From assembly GCA_016714785.1 (NCBI GenBank), contig JADKCC010000010.1, forward strand, positions 62,001 to 126,000: DNA of 64,000 nt. Direction: 5' to 3'. Under the pieces are notes generated by a model. That model was not told the origin of the DNA. It ran no database searches and saw only the letters and a program-made list of their open reading frames with translations. Every line of letters starts with the position of its first letter. Positions within the stretch are counted from its first letter, which is position 1. Origin of the DNA: Saprospiraceae bacterium. GTDB lineage: Bacteria; Bacteroidota; Bacteroidia; Chitinophagales; Saprospiraceae. This document shows, one piece after another, positions 1 through 9,013 of this stretch. The position numbers and the translations under genes were made by a program.

Positions 1-694
1 AGGGAGAGTAATCATATTCATCCAAAGCTTTTATCTGCATTCCATTCTTTATCAAACTATTGATGACTTCACCAAGTCCGTGATTCCAAGCTATATATTG
101 TAGTTGTAGAGCAGCGTTTTTATCGGCATACGTGCCATTTTCTGTTTCTACTATTGGGCCAGTATTATGATAGTGGTACGCTATTCGCTCAAAATTATCA
201 TCAAACATCCATACTACAGGGTGAAACTCTACAAATATAAACTGACCTTTGGGCTTCAGGTACTTTGCTATTATTTCGGCCCATTTGTTCAAATCAGGGA
301 GCCATCCTATAGTTCCATAACTAGTAAATACAATATCATATTGTTCATCTAAATGATTGGGAAGATCATATAAGTCAGCACAAATAAACTCCGTGTTGCA
401 TCCTGTTTCTTTTGCCAATCGGATGGCGTTTTCTATGGCTTTATCCGATAAGTCTATGCCTGTGACATTGGCGCCAAGTCTGCTCAATGAGATAGTATCC
501 TGGCCAAAATGACATTGTAGGTGTAAAATCGATTTGCCATTCACATCACCTAACAATGCAAGTTCTATTTCTTTTAAAGATGTATTACCTTCGATAAATC
601 CTTTTACATCATAGAAATCGGACTGTAAATGGGTTTCCACTCTACTATTCCACGATTGCTTGTTTATCTCTATATATGATAATTCAGGCTTCAT
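1..694 (-). CDS. Class I SAM-dependent methyltransferase (C-terminus cut by window edge)
   Basis: The frame runs open from an ATG (CAT at 692-694) to the left edge, so about 231 residues are visible and the C-terminus is missing. The protein starts MKPELSYIEINKQSWNSR and carries the SAM-binding motif I HLQCHFGQD near residue 60, followed by the acidic GIDLSD loop near 80 and a DIVFTSYG motif IV near 120. These are the landmarks of the Rossmann-fold class I methyltransferases (Methyltransf_25/11 type). The substrate cannot be told from the sequence. It lies upstream of and in the same direction as nothing else visible; the T9SS gene at 708 ends just behind its start. Confidence 0.85.
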   Translation of the reverse strand, partial: MKPELSYIEINKQSWNSRVETHLQSDFYDVKGFIEGNTSLKEIELALLGDVNGKSILHLQCHFGQDTISLSRLGANVTGIDLSDKAIENAIRLAKETGCNTEFICADLYDLPNHLDEQYDIVFTSYGTIGWLPDLNKWAEIIAKYLKPKGQFIFVEFHPVVWMFDDNFERIAYHYHNTGPIVETENGTYADKNAALQLQYIAWNHGLGEVINSLIKNGMQIKALDEYDYSP

Positions 695-707
695 TTTTAT
701 TTTGATA

Positions 708-3365
708 TTACTTTTCCACAATAATTAACGGAAGTATCTTGATTACCTTGTTATTATGGGCCATGGCTATATAATATTGTCCAGGACTTAGCATAGCTGC
801 GCTAAAAGACAAAACATTTTCTCCGCCTTTAATTTTGTCATGGTACAAGTTCTTTATAAGTCGTCCATCTTGATGGTACAGGTTGATGTTATAAATATCT
901 GTCTTGGCATTTACAAAGGAGATAAATACATCTTGTTGGTTATTTACGGGATTGGGATAAAGTTTGAAATCGTTCAGCACATTTTCATTTATTGTGGCCG
1001 ACGTACCTACTGTTATATATGTTTCTAATAGTAGAGAATCAAGACCAAAATCATTTTTAACCACTAAATTTACTGGATAGCTACCTTCATTAGCATAAGA
1101 AATGATTGGGTTTTTGAGTGTGGACGTTTCGGGCAATCCTCCTTCAAACTTCCAAGTAATAGAAGCCGCATTGGTCGATAGATCGCTAAATATTACCGTG
1201 TCATTGACAAAAATATTTGATTTATTGACACTAAAATTTGCTTTTGGAGGTATTCTCTCTAATACTTTTATTGCTTTATTTCGAGTCAACGAGCTTGTTC
1301 CAGCGGTATTAGCCACTGTTAATGATACTAAATAATCACCTTTTTTCTTGTAATTGATAGAAGGATTTTTTTCCGTACTACTAGATGGTGTACCACCAAT
1401 AAATGTCCACTTGTGAGTGAAACTATTGTCCGAACTTAAATCTGTAAATTCTACAAAGTCTCCTGTGTATATTATGTCTTTGTCAGCAACCCAATTGGCT
1501 TCAGGTTTTGATAATGGATCTAGAATGTGAATAAATTGTTTTTTGGTCATCGTATCAGATCTGGTGCCAAAATCCGAGATCAGTGTGACATCATAAGCAC
1601 CGTTGGCAGAATAGGTCACGGTAGGCGATTCATCGGTTGAGATTTCAGGTATGCCGCCAGCAAATATCCAATGTCTTGCTAATGGAGTAGTATTACTGAT
1701 GTCTCTAAAAGTAATGCTTGAATCTCTTTGAGTGGTTGTAATGGATGCTGTAAACTCCATAGCTGGTTTGGTCATATCTTCATCGTGTATAAATTGGCCT
1801 ATCCAAGTACCATGCGCCCTGTTCTCACCAAAACATCCTACTGCCCAGCTTTCTATTCTATTTACACCAAATCTCCTACAAGCACCAGTATAGTCTCCCC
1901 ATCTTATGGATTCATCTGAACTTGTTCCAATCGCCGACGCACCTTCTTTGAAAATTACTTCGTCACTCCAATCAAAAGTATTTCCGACGCCACTAACTAC
2001 TCTACCTGCTTGACCTGGGAAGACATCTGGACCTGAATAAGTATAATTTACAAAAATTTGGTTATCTGTTTCATTTTGTCCAAAAGATGTGAGTGTAGGA
2101 TATGCATAATCTATATCAGGTGTTGTTAATATATGGGATGTGACCTTCATATTTGCTATATCTAAACGTCCATAAAATATGCCACCATCACCATCTGGCG
2201 TATTGGATTGTGCAGCAAAATGCAATATACCATTTTGATAGATGGCTGTGCGAAGTCTATTACCTCCAGTGTTGAGCATGGTTGTGGTGCTTTTTTGTCT
2301 AGCTTCTGGTGGATAGCTGTTGGTTGGGCCATTAACTTTTATTGATTTTAAAATAGGGTTATTTTTGACAGACGCTGAGGTGTAGTTGAGATTGTAGCCT
2401 CCATTTGCATTGGAAATGAAATATATCCCGGGAGCCGTCAAAGTTTCCCAGCCAGACATAGCGGGTACTGGATTAAAAACTAATCCTGCATTTGTACTAG
2501 ATACACGATCATAATATTTCCAAGTTAAATCAGTGCCTTCAAAACCATCTATTTTGGAGATTTGTAATATCATAGAGTATCTATATTCACTTTCACTCGT
2601 AAACATATTGCCCGCTATATATAAGTCGTCTTGACTTACAGCGATATTGGGGAAGTCAAACCAAACTCCATCAGACAAAACATCTCCTTTGATTTTATAA
2701 AAATTCCAATCGCCATTCGGATCTTCTGTCTTAGAAAACGCAATACAAAGGTAAGAATTGTTTGGCTCTGAACCATGCAAGCACACTACAATGAATCTAT
2801 TTTGTTCTGGATCATAAATCACTCGTGGGTCAAACATTCTTGTACCTAAAGCTAGCACTTTATAAAAATCAGCAAATCCTCTTGAATAAGTTATTTTTCC
2901 ATCAGGCATGGCAAAGATGATATTTGAATTGATGGCAGACACTACAAAACCATTGCGAGATACCGCCATTGTATTATCCATTGGAATGGAATTGCCCCTG
3001 ATATTACCTCTGAAATTGTTTAATAAAGCTGGTGCATTAAGCAGATTTCTTACAGTTGGCACTACAGCAGTTTTATCTTTTTGCATAAGATTTCTTACAT
3101 TATTAGCCTGTTCTTTTAGGTTTTTATATTCAGCCAAAGGCAGCTCACTATTATGGAAATATACAGATTTGTGCCTGAGCGATATTTTCCAATCATCTTT
3201 GATGTTTAATGGACAAATTACACCCGAAACTGGTGTTTGAAACAGAGAAGAACCATTATGTGTGGTCGTTTCTTCTTCTGCAATTTGTGGGAGTGCCATA
3301 TTGGTTTTTTGCCCATAAATGTTACTAAGAACTAAATAGACCAATGTAAAAAATAGAAATCGCAT
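708..3365 (-). CDS. Secreted PKD-repeat protein with T9SS C-terminal sorting domain
   Basis: An 885-residue protein with a clear signal peptide (MRFLFFTLVYLVLSNIYGQ). The N-terminal half (about 100-530) has WD/propeller-like strands (DPRVIYDPEQNRFIVVC, GDYTGACRRFG) and resembles proteins annotated only as hypothetical in Bacteroidota. Three PKD-type immunoglobulin folds follow at about 540-610, 625-705 and 715-795, each with the strand pattern VTYSANGAYDVTLI. The last 85 residues (FKLYPNPVNNQQ... LSPGQYYIAM) are a type A sorting domain, which sends the protein through the type IX system to the cell surface. Function is likely surface or adhesive, but the ligand is unknown. Confidence 0.85.
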   Translation of the reverse strand: MRFLFFTLVYLVLSNIYGQKTNMALPQIAEEETTTHNGSSLFQTPVSGVICPLNIKDDWKISLRHKSVYFHNSELPLAEYKNLKEQANNVRNLMQKDKTAVVPTVRNLLNAPALLNNFRGNIRGNSIPMDNTMAVSRNGFVVSAINSNIIFAMPDGKITYSRGFADFYKVLALGTRMFDPRVIYDPEQNRFIVVCLHGSEPNNSYLCIAFSKTEDPNGDWNFYKIKGDVLSDGVWFDFPNIAVSQDDLYIAGNMFTSESEYRYSMILQISKIDGFEGTDLTWKYYDRVSSTNAGLVFNPVPAMSGWETLTAPGIYFISNANGGYNLNYTSASVKNNPILKSIKVNGPTNSYPPEARQKSTTTMLNTGGNRLRTAIYQNGILHFAAQSNTPDGDGGIFYGRLDIANMKVTSHILTTPDIDYAYPTLTSFGQNETDNQIFVNYTYSGPDVFPGQAGRVVSGVGNTFDWSDEVIFKEGASAIGTSSDESIRWGDYTGACRRFGVNRIESWAVGCFGENRAHGTWIGQFIHDEDMTKPAMEFTASITTTQRDSSITFRDISNTTPLARHWIFAGGIPEISTDESPTVTYSANGAYDVTLISDFGTRSDTMTKKQFIHILDPLSKPEANWVADKDIIYTGDFVEFTDLSSDNSFTHKWTFIGGTPSSSTEKNPSINYKKKGDYLVSLTVANTAGTSSLTRNKAIKVLERIPPKANFSVNKSNIFVNDTVIFSDLSTNAASITWKFEGGLPETSTLKNPIISYANEGSYPVNLVVKNDFGLDSLLLETYITVGTSATINENVLNDFKLYPNPVNNQQDVFISFVNAKTDIYNINLYHQDGRLIKNLYHDKIKGGENVLSFSAAMLSPGQYYIAMAHNNKVIKILPLIIVEK

Positions 3366-3576
3366 ATCTGTGCTTTGTTGTGTACTGACAAAGATATGTT
3401 ATTCTCATTTACTTCACACACTATTGATGTCTAAATATGGGAAAATTGTCTTTTAGAAATTAGTTTTGAATCTAAATAAACAAAGGCAAATATGTTATGA
3501 AGATCAAAATTATTACTATCAAGTTGAAAAATAGCTTTTCAATCCCATGCGGATGTGGGCTTTAAACTGAACCCAA

Positions 3577-3733
3577 CCCTTTGCGAAGGGAGACTGAGTG
3601 GTGCCATAAAATGGCATAGGAGTGAACGATTTCACTCCGAAATGAAGGAACCACAAACAATGGCTTGTGGCTATTGGTATCTACATACATAAATATCTAA
3701 ATGAGATGCGCTCCCCATCAGCCTCGGCTGGTG
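3577..3733. repeat. String of small perfect hairpins in the 3366-3766 intergenic gap
   Basis: The 400-nt gap between the T9SS gene and higA contains no convincing ORF. It holds a run of short perfect stem-loops: CCCTT/AAGGG (3577-3590), TGCCAT/ATGGCA (3602-3616), GGAGTG/CACTCC (3619-3638), CCACAA/TTGTGG (3651-3670) and CAGCC/GGCTG (3719-3730). Linker words such as GAAATGAAGGAACC recur in the hairpin-rich region at 22.2-22.8 kb, so both are probably copies of one intergenic element family. Function unknown. Confidence 0.55.
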
Positions 3734-3766
3734 GGTGCCGTCTATTCGATTATGATCCGGCCTTTC

Positions 3767-4081
3767 TTATTCACTTACCATTAGCTTTTGGTTTTCTAAT
3801 TCAACTGTAAAATTCACTTTTGCTTTTAGAGCATCGAAAACTTTTAAGATTGTTGAAAATCTTGCATCAGTTGTTGAGTTTTCAATTTTTGCAATTTGTG
3901 ATTTTTGAACACCTACAAGTTCTCCCAGTTGTTCTTGAGTTAAATGTTTGGCTTTTCTTGCTTTCCTTATAGCATCACCTATCAATTCAAGTCGAAGTTC
4001 TTGTTCAAAAAATTCACGTTTTGGCGTTCCAAGTTTGCCAATGTATTGATCTGTCAACTCTTCTAAACTATATGTTTTCAT
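3767..4081 (-). CDS. higA: HigA-like XRE antitoxin
   Basis: A 104-residue protein with a helix-turn-helix of the XRE/Cro type at about 35-90 (LIGDAIRKARKAKHLTQEQL, then VQKSQIAKIEN). It is the antitoxin partner of the gene directly upstream: its ATG (4079-4081) overlaps the toxin stop in ATGA, giving translational coupling. Toxin-first order is typical of higBA. The antitoxin should bind and neutralise HigB and repress the shared promoter. A second, diverged pair lies at 40.2-40.9 kb. Confidence 0.85.
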   Translation of the reverse strand: MKTYSLEELTDQYIGKLGTPKREFFEQELRLELIGDAIRKARKAKHLTQEQLGELVGVQKSQIAKIENSTTDARFSTILKVFDALKAKVNFTVELENQKLMVSE

Positions 4082-4404
4082 TTCTTTTTTATTTTTAAGT
4101 ACTCTGCTCTTAATTGTTTGGCCTTATTGATTTCTTTTTTTGGGGTTTTATCCGTTTTCTTGATTATGCCATGTGTGGCAATTATCATTGATTTCTCGGT
4201 TTCATCCCAAAATGCAAATAATCTATAAGCACTTTTGTTGTACAATGTTCTAAATTCCCAAATGTCATCTTCGAGCTTCTTCAAAAGTTCATCTTCTTTT
4301 ATACTTTTAGATTTCCAAATGTTGTAAACTATTTTATCCCTAGGTTTGTCATCTAAGGAGTCTAGGAATACTTTGGCATCTTCGAGAAATTTGACTTTGA
4401 ACAT
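4078..4404 (-). CDS. higB: HigB/RelE-family toxin
   Basis: A 108-residue basic protein of the RelE/HigB fold (DUF891/Gp49-like): FKVKFLEDAKVFLDSLDD at the start, a central WEFRTLYNKSAYRLFAFWD segment and a C-terminal HGIIKKTDKTPKKEINKA segment. Family members are ribosome-dependent mRNA interferases. The gene precedes and overlaps higA by 4 nt. In the minus-strand direction it starts about 90 nt after an attC-like palindrome (4491-4622), which suggests it arrived as a mobile cassette. Confidence 0.85.
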   Translation of the reverse strand: MFKVKFLEDAKVFLDSLDDKPRDKIVYNIWKSKSIKEDELLKKLEDDIWEFRTLYNKSAYRLFAFWDETEKSMIIATHGIIKKTDKTPKKEINKAKQLRAEYLKIKKK

Positions 4405-4490
4405 TCATATTCATTTAACAACAGCACAAAGGTAATAGTTTCTTTATTAGGACACAAATTTATTTTATAGGATTTTTCTTTTTTGGTCGA

Positions 4491-4622
4491 TCATAACGGT
4501 TTTCGGCTTGGCGATGTGGCGGATTTTTAGCACAAAAGTTCAATAGAAATCCTAATTTTGAACCTTGCACAAATGTTTCATAGAAGCACTTCAGCCGCCA
4601 TATTGCCAAACCGATGTTGAAC
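4491..4622 (-). other. attC-like imperfect palindrome D
   Basis: On the minus strand the 132-nt site begins GTTCAAC (fits RYYYAAC) and ends GTTATGA (GTT core, imperfect). Long arms lie inside: 4505-4522 pairs with 4595-4612 (GGCTTGGCGATGTGGCGG against CCGCCATATTGCCAAACC, 16 of 19 positions). A further inner pair is AAAAGTTCAA with TTTTGAACCTT. The size and R''-L''-L'-R' layout resemble a VCR-length attC site. It lies between the IS91 element and higB. Confidence 0.4.
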
Positions 4623-4685
4623 TAAACCTTCGGTAGCTTCTTGGCTTGGATCTTGGCATTAGTATTTCAAATAAATCATATTAAA

Positions 4686-5643
4686 ATGTCAACAAAAAAA
4701 AGCGACCAGAAGATCTAGGTCAACACACATTGATTGCTCAAGCGAGAGCACAATTTACAGGTTTTTCAGAACTGATAGACAAATTTGAGAAAAACTTTCT
4801 GTCTTAGGTCGGAGTCCATCTACCTTTAAAAATTATGCTCGTCACATTGCTCAGATGGCGCTACATTTCGATTGTCTGCCTACTGAGCTGGAAGAAGATC
4901 AGGTGACTGACTATCTCCACTTGCTCAAAGAGCAACACAACACACCGTCTGATTCGTACTTTAAACATACAGTGTATGGTCTGCGTATGCTGTGCAAAGT
5001 GGAAGGGTTGAAGCCCCATGATATTGGGCTGCCAAGTATCAAGGGACCTAATAAACTTCCAGTAGTATTGTCTAAAGAAGAGATGTGGCGTTTGCTATGT
5101 ACTCGGATTTATTGAAGCATAAAATACTGATTCGGTTTGCTCTATGGGTGTGGTCTGCGATGTATGGAAGCAAGAAGTGTACGATTACAAGATCTTGATT
5201 TTGACCGTAAAACGGTGCTTGTAGTTCAGGGAAAAGGTAAGAAAGACCGCTATGTTCCATTGAGTGAGCACTTGATCCGAGGATTAAAACAATACATCGA
5301 CGCGGAGCGACCTGACGAATGGTTATTCAATGGTCAACCCATGGAAAACCGCAAAGGTGGTGACTTCGATAGTCGGTACTCACAGAAGGGTGTTCAGTGG
5401 GCTGTTAGTTCCGCATCTAAGAAAGCTGGCATCATCAAACATGTCAATGTGCATACACTGAGACACACCTTTGCTACTCATTTGCTGGAGGACGGTATGG
5501 ACATCATGACGCTTAAAGAATTGCTAGGACACGAGCGCATCGAGACGACGTTGGTTTACCTGCACATTGCACAAAGTGGACGTCGCAAGCCATTTAGTCC
5601 ATTGGATACTTTATTTGCAGCATGCGCGCCAAAAACGAAGTAG
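4686..5643 (+). pseudogene. Tyrosine recombinase (XerC/D type), broken by four frameshifts
   Basis: Reading across frames restores one recombinase: N-terminal SAM-like domain (SPSTFKNYARHIAQMALHF) and catalytic domain with R (GCGLRCMEARSVRLQDLD), HTLRHTFATHLLEDG and LGHERIETTLVYLH, where the last Tyr is the nucleophile. The frame slips in an A-run near 4692-4700, in another A-run near 4789-4795, loses a base near 5101-5105 and regains one at 5133 (extra C). The last two compensate each other. The catalytic block 5137-5643 stays open for 168 residues. Such a recombinase commonly precedes the IS91 transposase in Bacteroidota. Either the gene is decaying or the assembly has indel errors at homopolymers. 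Confidence 0.75.
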
Positions 5644-6749
5644 CACACATACTGGCTCGATCATGGGATGAAGTAACATCATCAGGTCTCAACAGTTGGC
5701 AAGTCCGAACACTTCGGGCGATCAAGGATTGCCGCACTGTTGCTCTCGGTGGTCATGTAGATGGTTGCGATAGTTGTGGACATATACAGATAAGTTACAA
5801 TAGTTGTCGCAATCGTCATTGCCCTAAGTGTCAGGGACATAAGCGTGTACAATGGATAGAAGCTAGAGAGACAGAACTTTTGCCAGTTCCGTATTTTCAT
5901 GTTGTGTTTACCTTACCTGATGCATTAAATGGCCTTGCGATACATAAACCTAAGATTATCTATGATATCTTATTCAGAGCAGCTTGGGAGACTGTAGAAT
6001 CATTTACGGGTAATGGAAACAAGGCTGGGATGATTAGCATCTTACATACTTGGGGTCAGAATCTATCTTTGCATCCGCATATCCATTGTATCATTCCTGG
6101 TGGTTTTGTGAATCAAGATGGGAAATGGAAGCCATCAAAGTCTGAAGGCAAATTTCTATTCCCTGTCAAGGCGATGAGCAAAGTGTATCGGGCCAAATAT
6201 GTGGCACTTTTGCGAACATCTGAAATGGAAGTAGAGCAATCTACTTACGACTCATTATTCAAAAAAGAATGGGTAGTGTATGCCAAAAGACCTTTCGGAT
6301 CACCCAAGTCAGTCGTCGAGTATCTAGGACGATATACCCACAAGATAGCGATCTCCAATCATAGGATACTGTCCATCGATGATCACACTGTGACCATCTC
6401 ATACAAGGACTATAGGGCAGATGGTCAAAAGAAAACAATGACACTCAGTCATGAAGAGTTCGTCCGCAGATTTGCATTGCATATTTTGCCGAAGCGATTT
6501 GTAAGGATAAGACATTATGGTATCCTGAGTTCAACTTGGAAGCGATCCAAGTTAACCGACTTACAATCCAAACTCAAAGGGATAGTTTTAACATCATTAC
6601 CTGTCGTGCTAAAAGGAACGTACCACAAATGCTGCCCATGTTGCAAAACTGGGCAGATGATCACACTGCTCACCTTTGGTAGACGTGGGCCACCGAGTGA
6701 GTTTTACAAGTCTGCCTATGAAAAGTCTAATTCCCCAGATTCAATCTGA
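5622..6749 (+). CDS. IS91-family HUH (Y2) transposase
   Basis: 375 residues, apparently intact. An N-terminal zinc-binding domain has HVDGCDSCGHIQISYNSC and CRNRHCPKC (about 48-75). The HUH motif HPHIHCIIPGG is near 155, and the two-tyrosine motif YLGRYTHKIAISN near 235 provides the nucleophiles for rolling-circle transposition. The C-terminus has another Cys cluster (CCPCC). The start at 5622 overlaps the end of the recombinase frame by 22 nt, the usual arrangement. An ATG is used; upstream starts are not needed. Confidence 0.88.
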   Translation: MRAKNEVAHILARSWDEVTSSGLNSWQVRTLRAIKDCRTVALGGHVDGCDSCGHIQISYNSCRNRHCPKCQGHKRVQWIEARETELLPVPYFHVVFTLPDALNGLAIHKPKIIYDILFRAAWETVESFTGNGNKAGMISILHTWGQNLSLHPHIHCIIPGGFVNQDGKWKPSKSEGKFLFPVKAMSKVYRAKYVALLRTSEMEVEQSTYDSLFKKEWVVYAKRPFGSPKSVVEYLGRYTHKIAISNHRILSIDDHTVTISYKDYRADGQKKTMTLSHEEFVRRFALHILPKRFVRIRHYGILSSTWKRSKLTDLQSKLKGIVLTSLPVVLKGTYHKCCPCCKTGQMITLLTFGRRGPPSEFYKSAYEKSNSPDSI

Positions 6750-6781
6750 TGTTGGGTAGGATGACTGAACGTTACGAAGTA

Positions 6782-6806
6782 AAATCGTGATACGTAATCA
6801 CGATTT
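6782..6806. terminator. Hairpin at the 3' end of the IS91 element
   Basis: Perfect 10-bp stem AAATCGTGAT / ATCACGATTT with a 5-nt loop, 33 nt after the transposase stop. It could be the oriIS/terIS-type end structure or a terminator; no long T-run follows. Confidence 0.45.
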
Positions 6807-6822
6807 AGAGAAGGAACGAAAC

Positions 6823-6966
6823 CTACTGGATTTCGGCTGGGTTGCTTTCTTTTGAAATCATATAAACTACGCTCAATGACTTAAACTTAGAAAAAATAAT
6901 ACTAAAGCCTTTGTAATCAACTTGCAAAGGTGGAGGAATAGTCAAGACACTTGACGATATCTCCAT
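6823..6966 (-). CDS. Small cassette-like ORF (47 aa), possibly truncated by IS91
   Basis: Open frame from ATG at 6966, MEISSSVLTIPPPLQVDY to ...NPAEIQ. It begins about 50 nt after the GTTGAAC end of attC-like site C on the minus strand, the position expected for a cassette gene. Its last codons (AEIQ) fall in sequence that looks like the IS91 border, so the original C-terminus may have been replaced. No family recognised. The rest of the 6750-7086 gap holds only the hairpin at 6782 and site C. Confidence 0.3.
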   Translation of the reverse strand: MEISSSVLTIPPPLQVDYKGFSIIFSKFKSLSVVYMISKESNPAEIQ

Positions 6967-7015
6967 ACAATACTTAAATTTCGTTTTCAAATTTAGTTCC
7001 GCTACCGATGGTACA

Positions 7016-7075
7016 GTTCAACAGGGCGTTCATCGCATGTCCGCTGGACACGACGAACGCTTAGTTGTTGTAAGC
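7016..7075 (-). other. attC-like imperfect palindrome C
   Basis: Minus-strand end is GTTGAAC (7016-7022), a full match to GTTRRRY. Inner arms GCGTTC (7026-7031) and GAACGC (7055-7060) pair perfectly, around a central TGTCCgcTGGACA hairpin. The other end is CAAC-rich (GCTTACAAC at 7067-7075 on the minus strand), not a full RYYYAAC. The site follows the stop of the zinc-ribbon gene by about 11 nt, as attC follows its cassette gene. Confidence 0.45.
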
Positions 7076-7086
7076 CGTTTTAATAT

Positions 7087-7302
7087 TTATCGATCTCCTA
7101 AAAACCATGATATATGCGTACAATTTGAGCACACAAAACAAGTTGCAGATCTATTTGCCCAGTCTAAATTGAAAAATGTCGCCATTGATGTATTTAGCTG
7201 AACTCGGCGAGTCCAAAATAGTTCATTCCTACATACTGGACATTTCAATGGCTCACCTAACACTTCAATTGTTTGAGGTTCTGCCTTTTTAAATATATTC
7301 AT
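7087..7302 (-). CDS. Small zinc-ribbon protein, cassette-like
   Basis: 71 residues with two Cys pairs, CPVC near 22 and CFVCSNC near 55, spaced as in a zinc ribbon, plus a FFNLDWANRSATC core. I recall similar 65-75-residue zinc-ribbon proteins annotated as hypothetical nucleic-acid-binding proteins in many bacteria. The stop is directly followed by attC-like site C. An IS110 element ends about 70 nt upstream of its start and may have cut it from its promoter. Confidence 0.65.
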   Translation of the reverse strand: MNIFKKAEPQTIEVLGEPLKCPVCRNELFWTRRVQLNTSMATFFNLDWANRSATCFVCSNCTHISWFLGDR

Positions 7303-7369
7303 TATTCAAAAGTGTTTAGTCGTTTAGATTCTTTAAATTCTGACTAACGTTAAATTTTACCATTGATTA

Positions 7370-8721
7370 TCAATTTGTTGCAAAACCTAAGTCTGCATTT
7401 GTCAGTGCAAATTTATCAATTTGTTTTCGAATCCGAGATACTAAACCGAGTTTTCTTTTCTCGTCTAGAAATAAGTATTCTGTTGGTGGCTTATATGGGA
7501 TTTGTTTTACTACCATATTCCAAATTATCACAGCAAGTTTTCGGGCAGTAGCACTTACCGCAACTGTCCGACCTTTCTTGTAACAAACTCTTTTGAAGAA
7601 GTTGGAAAGGTGAGTATCCTTTAGGTTTCCGATGGCATTGGCTGCATTGCGGAGTGCGATTTTCAGTCTATTACTCCCTTTTGGTGTTTTAGAACTCAAT
7701 AGTTTACCTCCACTTATTTTATTATTAGGTGCCAGCCTTAGCCACGATGTAAATTGCTTAGCAGTTGGAAATTCTTTAAATCCTTCTGGACCAACTTCCT
7801 GATGATAGATAAAATAGTTGAATGACTTACTCCTTCTATTGTCATCAAGTCAACGCCAAAATATTGATAGGAAGCTTGATTTAGGTCTATACCTTTAATG
7901 GCATTTTTATTTACCCTCTTATGCTTTTTATCTGGTGCTTTAAGTTTCTTTTTTGTTGGATCTGTGTTGATTTGTTGCTTTAGGAATTGATTGATCATTT
8001 TTTCGCATTCTGTAATCTTTTTCTGATAAAAATTATAACTTTCATATTCTTGTTTCAATCCAAACAGAAAATCTTCTCTGTTATTTCCTTTTAATGCTTT
8101 GGCTATTTCCTCTTCAGATTTTCTGCAATTGTAATGCCTGTGTTTAGCCAAAGATTCAGGGTCGAGATTGCCTTCACAAATGTCTTTGATAATTGTCAAC
8201 CCCGTAAGTCCGGTCACATCCCGTACTACTACATCAAGTCTGAAATTTAGTAACTTAAGATATTTCTGCATTTTATGCGTAGCTTCCGCAGCAAGTGTAA
8301 TCCAATTCTCTCTTTGTCGACAATAGGTACGGAGTTTTTCTGTTTGTTCATCAGGCAGAAAGCTTCCTGTAAGTAATCCAATGCTATGCAGCTTCTGAAT
8401 CCATCGTGCGTCTTTGACATCTGTCTTTTTGCCTTTTATGTTCTTAGTGAACTTACCATTGGCCAATACTACTTCAAATCCGTGCCTAATGAGCTCAACA
8501 TATAAGTTTTGCCAATAAGAGCCAGTGCTCTCCATGGCTACCGATGTGATACCATATTCATCCAACCAATGACAAATAGATACTAAATCATCAGCATATA
8601 CACCAAACTCTCTGACATCACTTAATTCCTGTCCAACAGCCACAAAATGGCTTCGACTACCGATATCAATTCCAGCGCAATTGGGATTGATTACTTCCAT
8701 TTTAACATTTTTCTTCTCCAT
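7370..8721 (-). pseudogene. IS110-family transposase (DEDD/Tnp_20), one frameshift
   Basis: The N-terminal frame (8721 down to 7738) has the DEDD RuvC-like domain: GIDIGSRSHFVAVG, AMESTGSYWQNLY, KTDVKDARWIQKL and the later D. The C-terminal Tnp_20 domain starts at MTIEGVSHSTILSII. At about 7798-7802 the frame slips: the continuation EVGPEGFKEFPTAKQFTSWL reads in another frame and runs on to the stop at 7370 (SSKTPKGSNRLKIALRNAAN, with the conserved Ser region). One missing base in ATCAG^GAAG explains it. The whole would be about 450 residues. It is inactive unless the indel is a sequencing error. Confidence 0.8.
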
Positions 8722-8885
8722 CTTTTTAATTTTTAGTGATTAATGAATTAAAAAAGGCTCAAAGAGAATGTATATTTGTACCGAATATTATTCTGAACGG
8801 GATAGCGAAAGCTTCACCACTGAAATTATCAACTAAGCCTTGAACCTCACATTCAAGGCTTTTTTACATTCTAACCAGAATGACG
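8722..8885 (-). ncRNA. Candidate IS110 bridge RNA region
   Basis: The non-coding stretch upstream of the transposase start is where IS110-group elements encode their bridge RNA. It contains a perfect 10-bp stem-loop (8835-8861, AAGCCTTGAA / TTCAAGGCTT, 7-nt loop) at what would be the 5' end of such an RNA on the minus strand, followed by less regular folds down to the start codon. The assignment rests on position and one hairpin only. Confidence 0.35.
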
Positions 8886-9013
8886 CACGAGCTATAATGC
8901 ACCAATGCTTAAATGGGTCTCACAGTGAGCCAAAACAAAGATATATCAAATTGCCAGGAATAGCGCCTCGTTAGCACTAGAAATTATTTTCGATTCAGGA
9001 AAAATGGGGAATG

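Larger units (their letters stand above)
4686..6806 (+). mobile_element. IS91-type element (tyrosine recombinase remnant plus HUH transposase)
   Basis: The coding span of a two-gene IS91-like unit: a degraded tyrosine recombinase (4686-5643) overlapping a full-length Y2/HUH transposase (5622-6749), followed by a 10-bp perfect hairpin (6782-6806). IS91 elements have no terminal inverted repeats, so the exact ends cannot be set by eye; the outer limits are roughly 4623 and 6860. The element appears to sit inside a cassette between attC-like sites C and D and may have trimmed a small ORF at 6823-6966. Confidence 0.7.
7370..8885 (-). mobile_element. IS110-family element
   Basis: Transposase frame (7370-8721, frameshifted) plus the 5' non-coding end to about 8885. 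IS110 elements lack terminal inverted repeats, so the true ends are not fixed here. The element separates attC-like site B from the zinc-ribbon gene. Confidence 0.65.

Noticed and set aside
2908..3240. Plus-strand 110-aa ORF
   Set aside because: Antisense to the PKD/T9SS gene; no family features.
7370..8721. Programmed frameshift in the IS110 transposase
   Set aside because: IS110 transposases are normally single-frame, and no slippery heptamer was seen at the site.
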